NCBI RefSeq assembly: GCF_039812505.1
Contig: NZ_JBDIAQ010000177.1
Location: forward strand, 1 to 6,383
DNA: 6,383 bases
From: Intrasporangium_A sp039812505
GTDB taxonomy: Bacteria; Actinomycetota; Actinomycetes; Actinomycetales; Dermatophilaceae
Direction: 5' to 3'
A program made the position numbers and the translations under genes. Position 1 is the stretch's first letter, and every line of letters starts with the position of its first letter. The notes under the pieces are model-generated. The model did not search any database, had not been told where the DNA came from, and worked only from the letters and a program-made list of their open reading frames with translations. Of the stretch, positions 4,891 through 6,383 are shown piece after piece.

Positions 4891-6203
4891 GAGGCCTGCC
4901 CCTGCCTCGCCATCCCGGCTGCGAGTGTGCGGCCGTCGTGCGCGTCGACGAGCAGGAACGCACCGCCTCGACGGGACCGCGCATAGTCCTCGACCGGCAG
5001 CGGCTGGGCGAGGCGCAGCGTGACGCGCCCGATGTCGTTGAGCGACAGGGAGTCCGCCGCGACGGTGTGCAGGTCGTCGAGGTCGAGTCGCCCGTCGAGC
5101 GTGCGCACGATCGCCAGTACCGACCGCGACCCGTGCTTGACGAGGAGCCGGTCGCCGGGTCGCAACGCGGTGTCACCGAGCCAGCACACGACGGCCTCGA
5201 CGTCCCGGGTCGGTTCCGGCGCGTCGGTCGCCGAGGCGACGATGTCGCCGCGCGAGACGTCGATGTCCCTGTCCAGCCGGAGCGTCACCGACTGCGGGGC
5301 GCGGGCCACCTGCAGCGAGCGCGCCCCGAGGTCGATCCCAGTCACGCGGCTGCGCTGCCCCGACGGCAGGACGACGACCTCGTCGCCGACCCGCACGACG
5401 CCGGAGGCGACCTGTCCCGCGTAGCCGCGGTAGTCACGGTGGGCCGCGTCGAGGGCAGCGCCCTGCGGCCGGATGACGAGCTGGACCGGCAGCCGGAAGG
5501 ACCCGACCGATCCGTCGTCGGAGGGCGGCAGGGTCTCGAGCAGCTCGAGCAGCGACGGGCCGTCATACCACCGCGTCCGCGACGACCGCTCGGCGACGTT
5601 GTCGCCGTCGAGGGCGCAGACCGGGATCGCCCGCGCGCCCGTGACGCCGAGGTTGCGGGCCACCTGCTGCACGCCGGCCTCGACGGCCCGGAAGGCGTCC
5701 GCGGAGAACCCGACCAGGTCGATCTTGTTCACCGCGATGACGACGTGCGGCACCCGCAGCAGGGCTGCCACGGCCAGGTGACGACGCGTCTGCTCGAGGA
5801 CGCCCTTGCGCGCGTCGACGAGCAGGACGACGACGTCGGCGGTCGAGGACCCGGTCACCGTGTTCCGCGTGTACTGCACGTGCCCGGGGCAGTCGGCCAG
5901 GACGAAGGAGCGCGTGGCCGTGGCGAAGTAGCGGTAGGCGACATCGATCGTGATGCCCTGCTCGCGCTCGGCCCGCAGCCCGTCGGTGAGCAGGGCAAGG
6001 TCGGCCGCAGTGAGCCCTCGGTCCCGTGACACCTGCTCGACGGCGGCGAGCTGGTCGGTGAGGACGGACTTGGTGTCGTGCAGCAGGCGTCCGACGAGAG
6101 TGGACTTGCCGTCGTCGACCGAGCCTGCCGTCGCGAGGCGCAGCAGTGTCGTCGTGCCGTGCAGCATTGTCGTCGTACCGTGCTCCAGTGTCGTCGTGCC
6201 CAT
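4887..6203 (-). CDS. cysN: Sulfate adenylyltransferase large subunit, GTPase (CysN)
   Basis: This is the GTP-hydrolysing subunit of ATP sulfurylase. With CysD it converts sulfate and ATP to adenylylsulfate in the cytosol, GTP hydrolysis driving the unfavourable step. The protein is 438 residues with an EF-Tu-like GTPase domain: P-loop GSVDDGKST (27-35), ERE-QGITID switch I region (79-87), DCPGH (104-108) and NKID (159-162). Beta-barrel domains follow, with the segments FRLPVQLVIRPQ and VEDYARSRRGGAFLLVD. No APS kinase (CysC) domain is fused. The ATG at 6203 overlaps the cysD stop (TGATG) and has AAGGAGGGG 8 bases upstream, so this start is well supported. The first 22 residues, before LATAGSVDDGKST, are three heptads of the form GTTT followed by L or M and two more residues. 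This is an oddity, since the family normally starts with only a few residues before this point. Confidence 0.95.
   Translation of the reverse strand: MGTTTLEHGTTTMLHGTTTLLRLATAGSVDDGKSTLVGRLLHDTKSVLTDQLAAVEQVSRDRGLTAADLALLTDGLRAEREQGITIDVAYRYFATATRSFVLADCPGHVQYTRNTVTGSSTADVVVLLVDARKGVLEQTRRHLAVAALLRVPHVVIAVNKIDLVGFSADAFRAVEAGVQQVARNLGVTGARAIPVCALDGDNVAERSSRTRWYDGPSLLELLETLPPSDDGSVGSFRLPVQLVIRPQGAALDAAHRDYRGYAGQVASGVVRVGDEVVVLPSGQRSRVTGIDLGARSLQVARAPQSVTLRLDRDIDVSRGDIVASATDAPEPTRDVEAVVCWLGDTALRPGDRLLVKHGSRSVLAIVRTLDGRLDLDDLHTVAADSLSLNDIGRVTLRLAQPLPVEDYARSRRGGAFLLVDAHDGRTLAAGMARQGQAS
6138..6200 (-). repeat. Three 21-base tandem repeats encoding the CysN N terminus
   Basis: Reading the minus strand from the codon after the ATG, three consecutive 21-base units occupy 6200-6180, 6179-6159 and 6158-6138. 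All begin GGC or GGT followed by ACGACGACA and end in near-identical blocks (CTGGAGCAC, ATGCTGCAC, CTGCTGCGC). They encode GTTTLEH, GTTTMLH and GTTTLLR. The last merges into the ordinary CysN start, LLRLATAG, suggesting the native first codons were duplicated outward. The second unit supplies an internal ATG (6167) that could be a secondary start. Confidence 0.85.
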
Positions 6204-6383
6204 CAGAAGTACCCCTCCTTCTTGCGGTCCTCCATCGCGGCCTCGGAGATCCGGTCGTCGGCCCGGGTCGCCCCGCGCTCGGTCAGCGTCGAGGCGGCCA
6301 CCTCACGGACGATCTCGGCGTTCGTCGCGGCGGCGGACTCGACCGCCCCGGTGCAGGACATGTCCCCGACGGTCCGGTACCGC
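6203..6383 (-). CDS. cysD: Sulfate adenylyltransferase small subunit (CysD), C-terminal part
   Basis: The last 60 residues of CysD are present; the gene continues past the right edge. The visible sequence begins RYRTVGDMSCTGAVESAAAT and ends DDRISEAAMEDRKKEGYF, the highly conserved tail of the PAPS-reductase-like ATP-pyrophosphatase subunit of ATP sulfurylase. It supplies the catalytic site that joins sulfate to AMP, working as a complex with CysN. The stop TGA (6205-6203) shares one base with the cysN ATG, so the two subunits are probably made in step. It is the most upstream operon gene seen here; the promoter and first genes are out of view. Confidence 0.95.
   Translation of the reverse strand, partial: RYRTVGDMSCTGAVESAAATNAEIVREVAASTLTERGATRADDRISEAAMEDRKKEGYF
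6212..6220 (-). promoter_or_regulatory. Ribosome binding site for cysN inside the cysD 3' end
   Basis: AAGGAGGGG on the minus strand is followed by 8 bases and the ATG at 6203. It overlaps the conserved KKEGYF codons that end cysD, and it decides the cysN start in favour of the repeat-bearing N terminus. Confidence 0.75.

Noticed and set aside
3517..6029. Long plus-strand open frames opposite cysG and cysN (489 and 536 codons).
   Set aside because: They mirror two well-identified minus-strand enzymes and show only low-complexity Arg/Asp/Gly protein without domain motifs.

Overview
The window reads as chromosome of a very GC-rich actinobacterium. The evidence is strong G/C bias at third codon positions, GTG starts, four-base GTGA gene overlaps and actinobacterial-looking sulfate-assimilation proteins. 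No genus can be named safely from the sequence alone. All recognisable genes are on the minus strand, apart from a 25-codon gene tail at the left edge.

Reading right to left (the direction of transcription), the first block is a tightly packed sulfur operon: the 3' end of cysD (6383-6203), cysN (6203-4887), a fused siroheme synthase of cysG type (4890-3496) and a TauE/SafE-family anion permease (3499-2570). Every junction overlaps (TGATG, GTGA, GTGA), so translation is probably coupled along the operon. CysD and CysN activate sulfate to adenylylsulfate. CysG makes siroheme, the cofactor of sulfite reductase. The permease probably moves sulfate, sulfite or another sulfur oxyanion. The promoter and the reductase genes lie outside the window.

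The left block, after a gap of about 160 bases, holds a 69-codon remnant of an Ldh_2-family (malate/L-lactate/YiaK-type) dehydrogenase with an intact start and ribosome binding site. It runs directly into a ClC-family anion transporter gene (2221-113) that carries two CBS domains and a TrkA_C/RCK_C-like domain at its C terminus. The ClC has a non-standard ion pathway: His replaces the central Ser and Ile replaces the internal proton Glu, while the gating Glu and the Tyr remain. It converges on the plus-strand gene tail at 1-75, with a large inverted repeat between them.

The most unusual feature is a tandem array at 4754-4876. Six units, mostly with an exact 21-base period, each combine the palindromes GTGCAC and CGATCG. 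The array sits just inside the 5' end of cysG and can only be read as an N-terminal heptapeptide repeat with periodic cysteines. A second, unrelated 21-base triplication forms the N terminus of CysN. The two junctions of the same operon have therefore each gained in-frame 21-base repeats.
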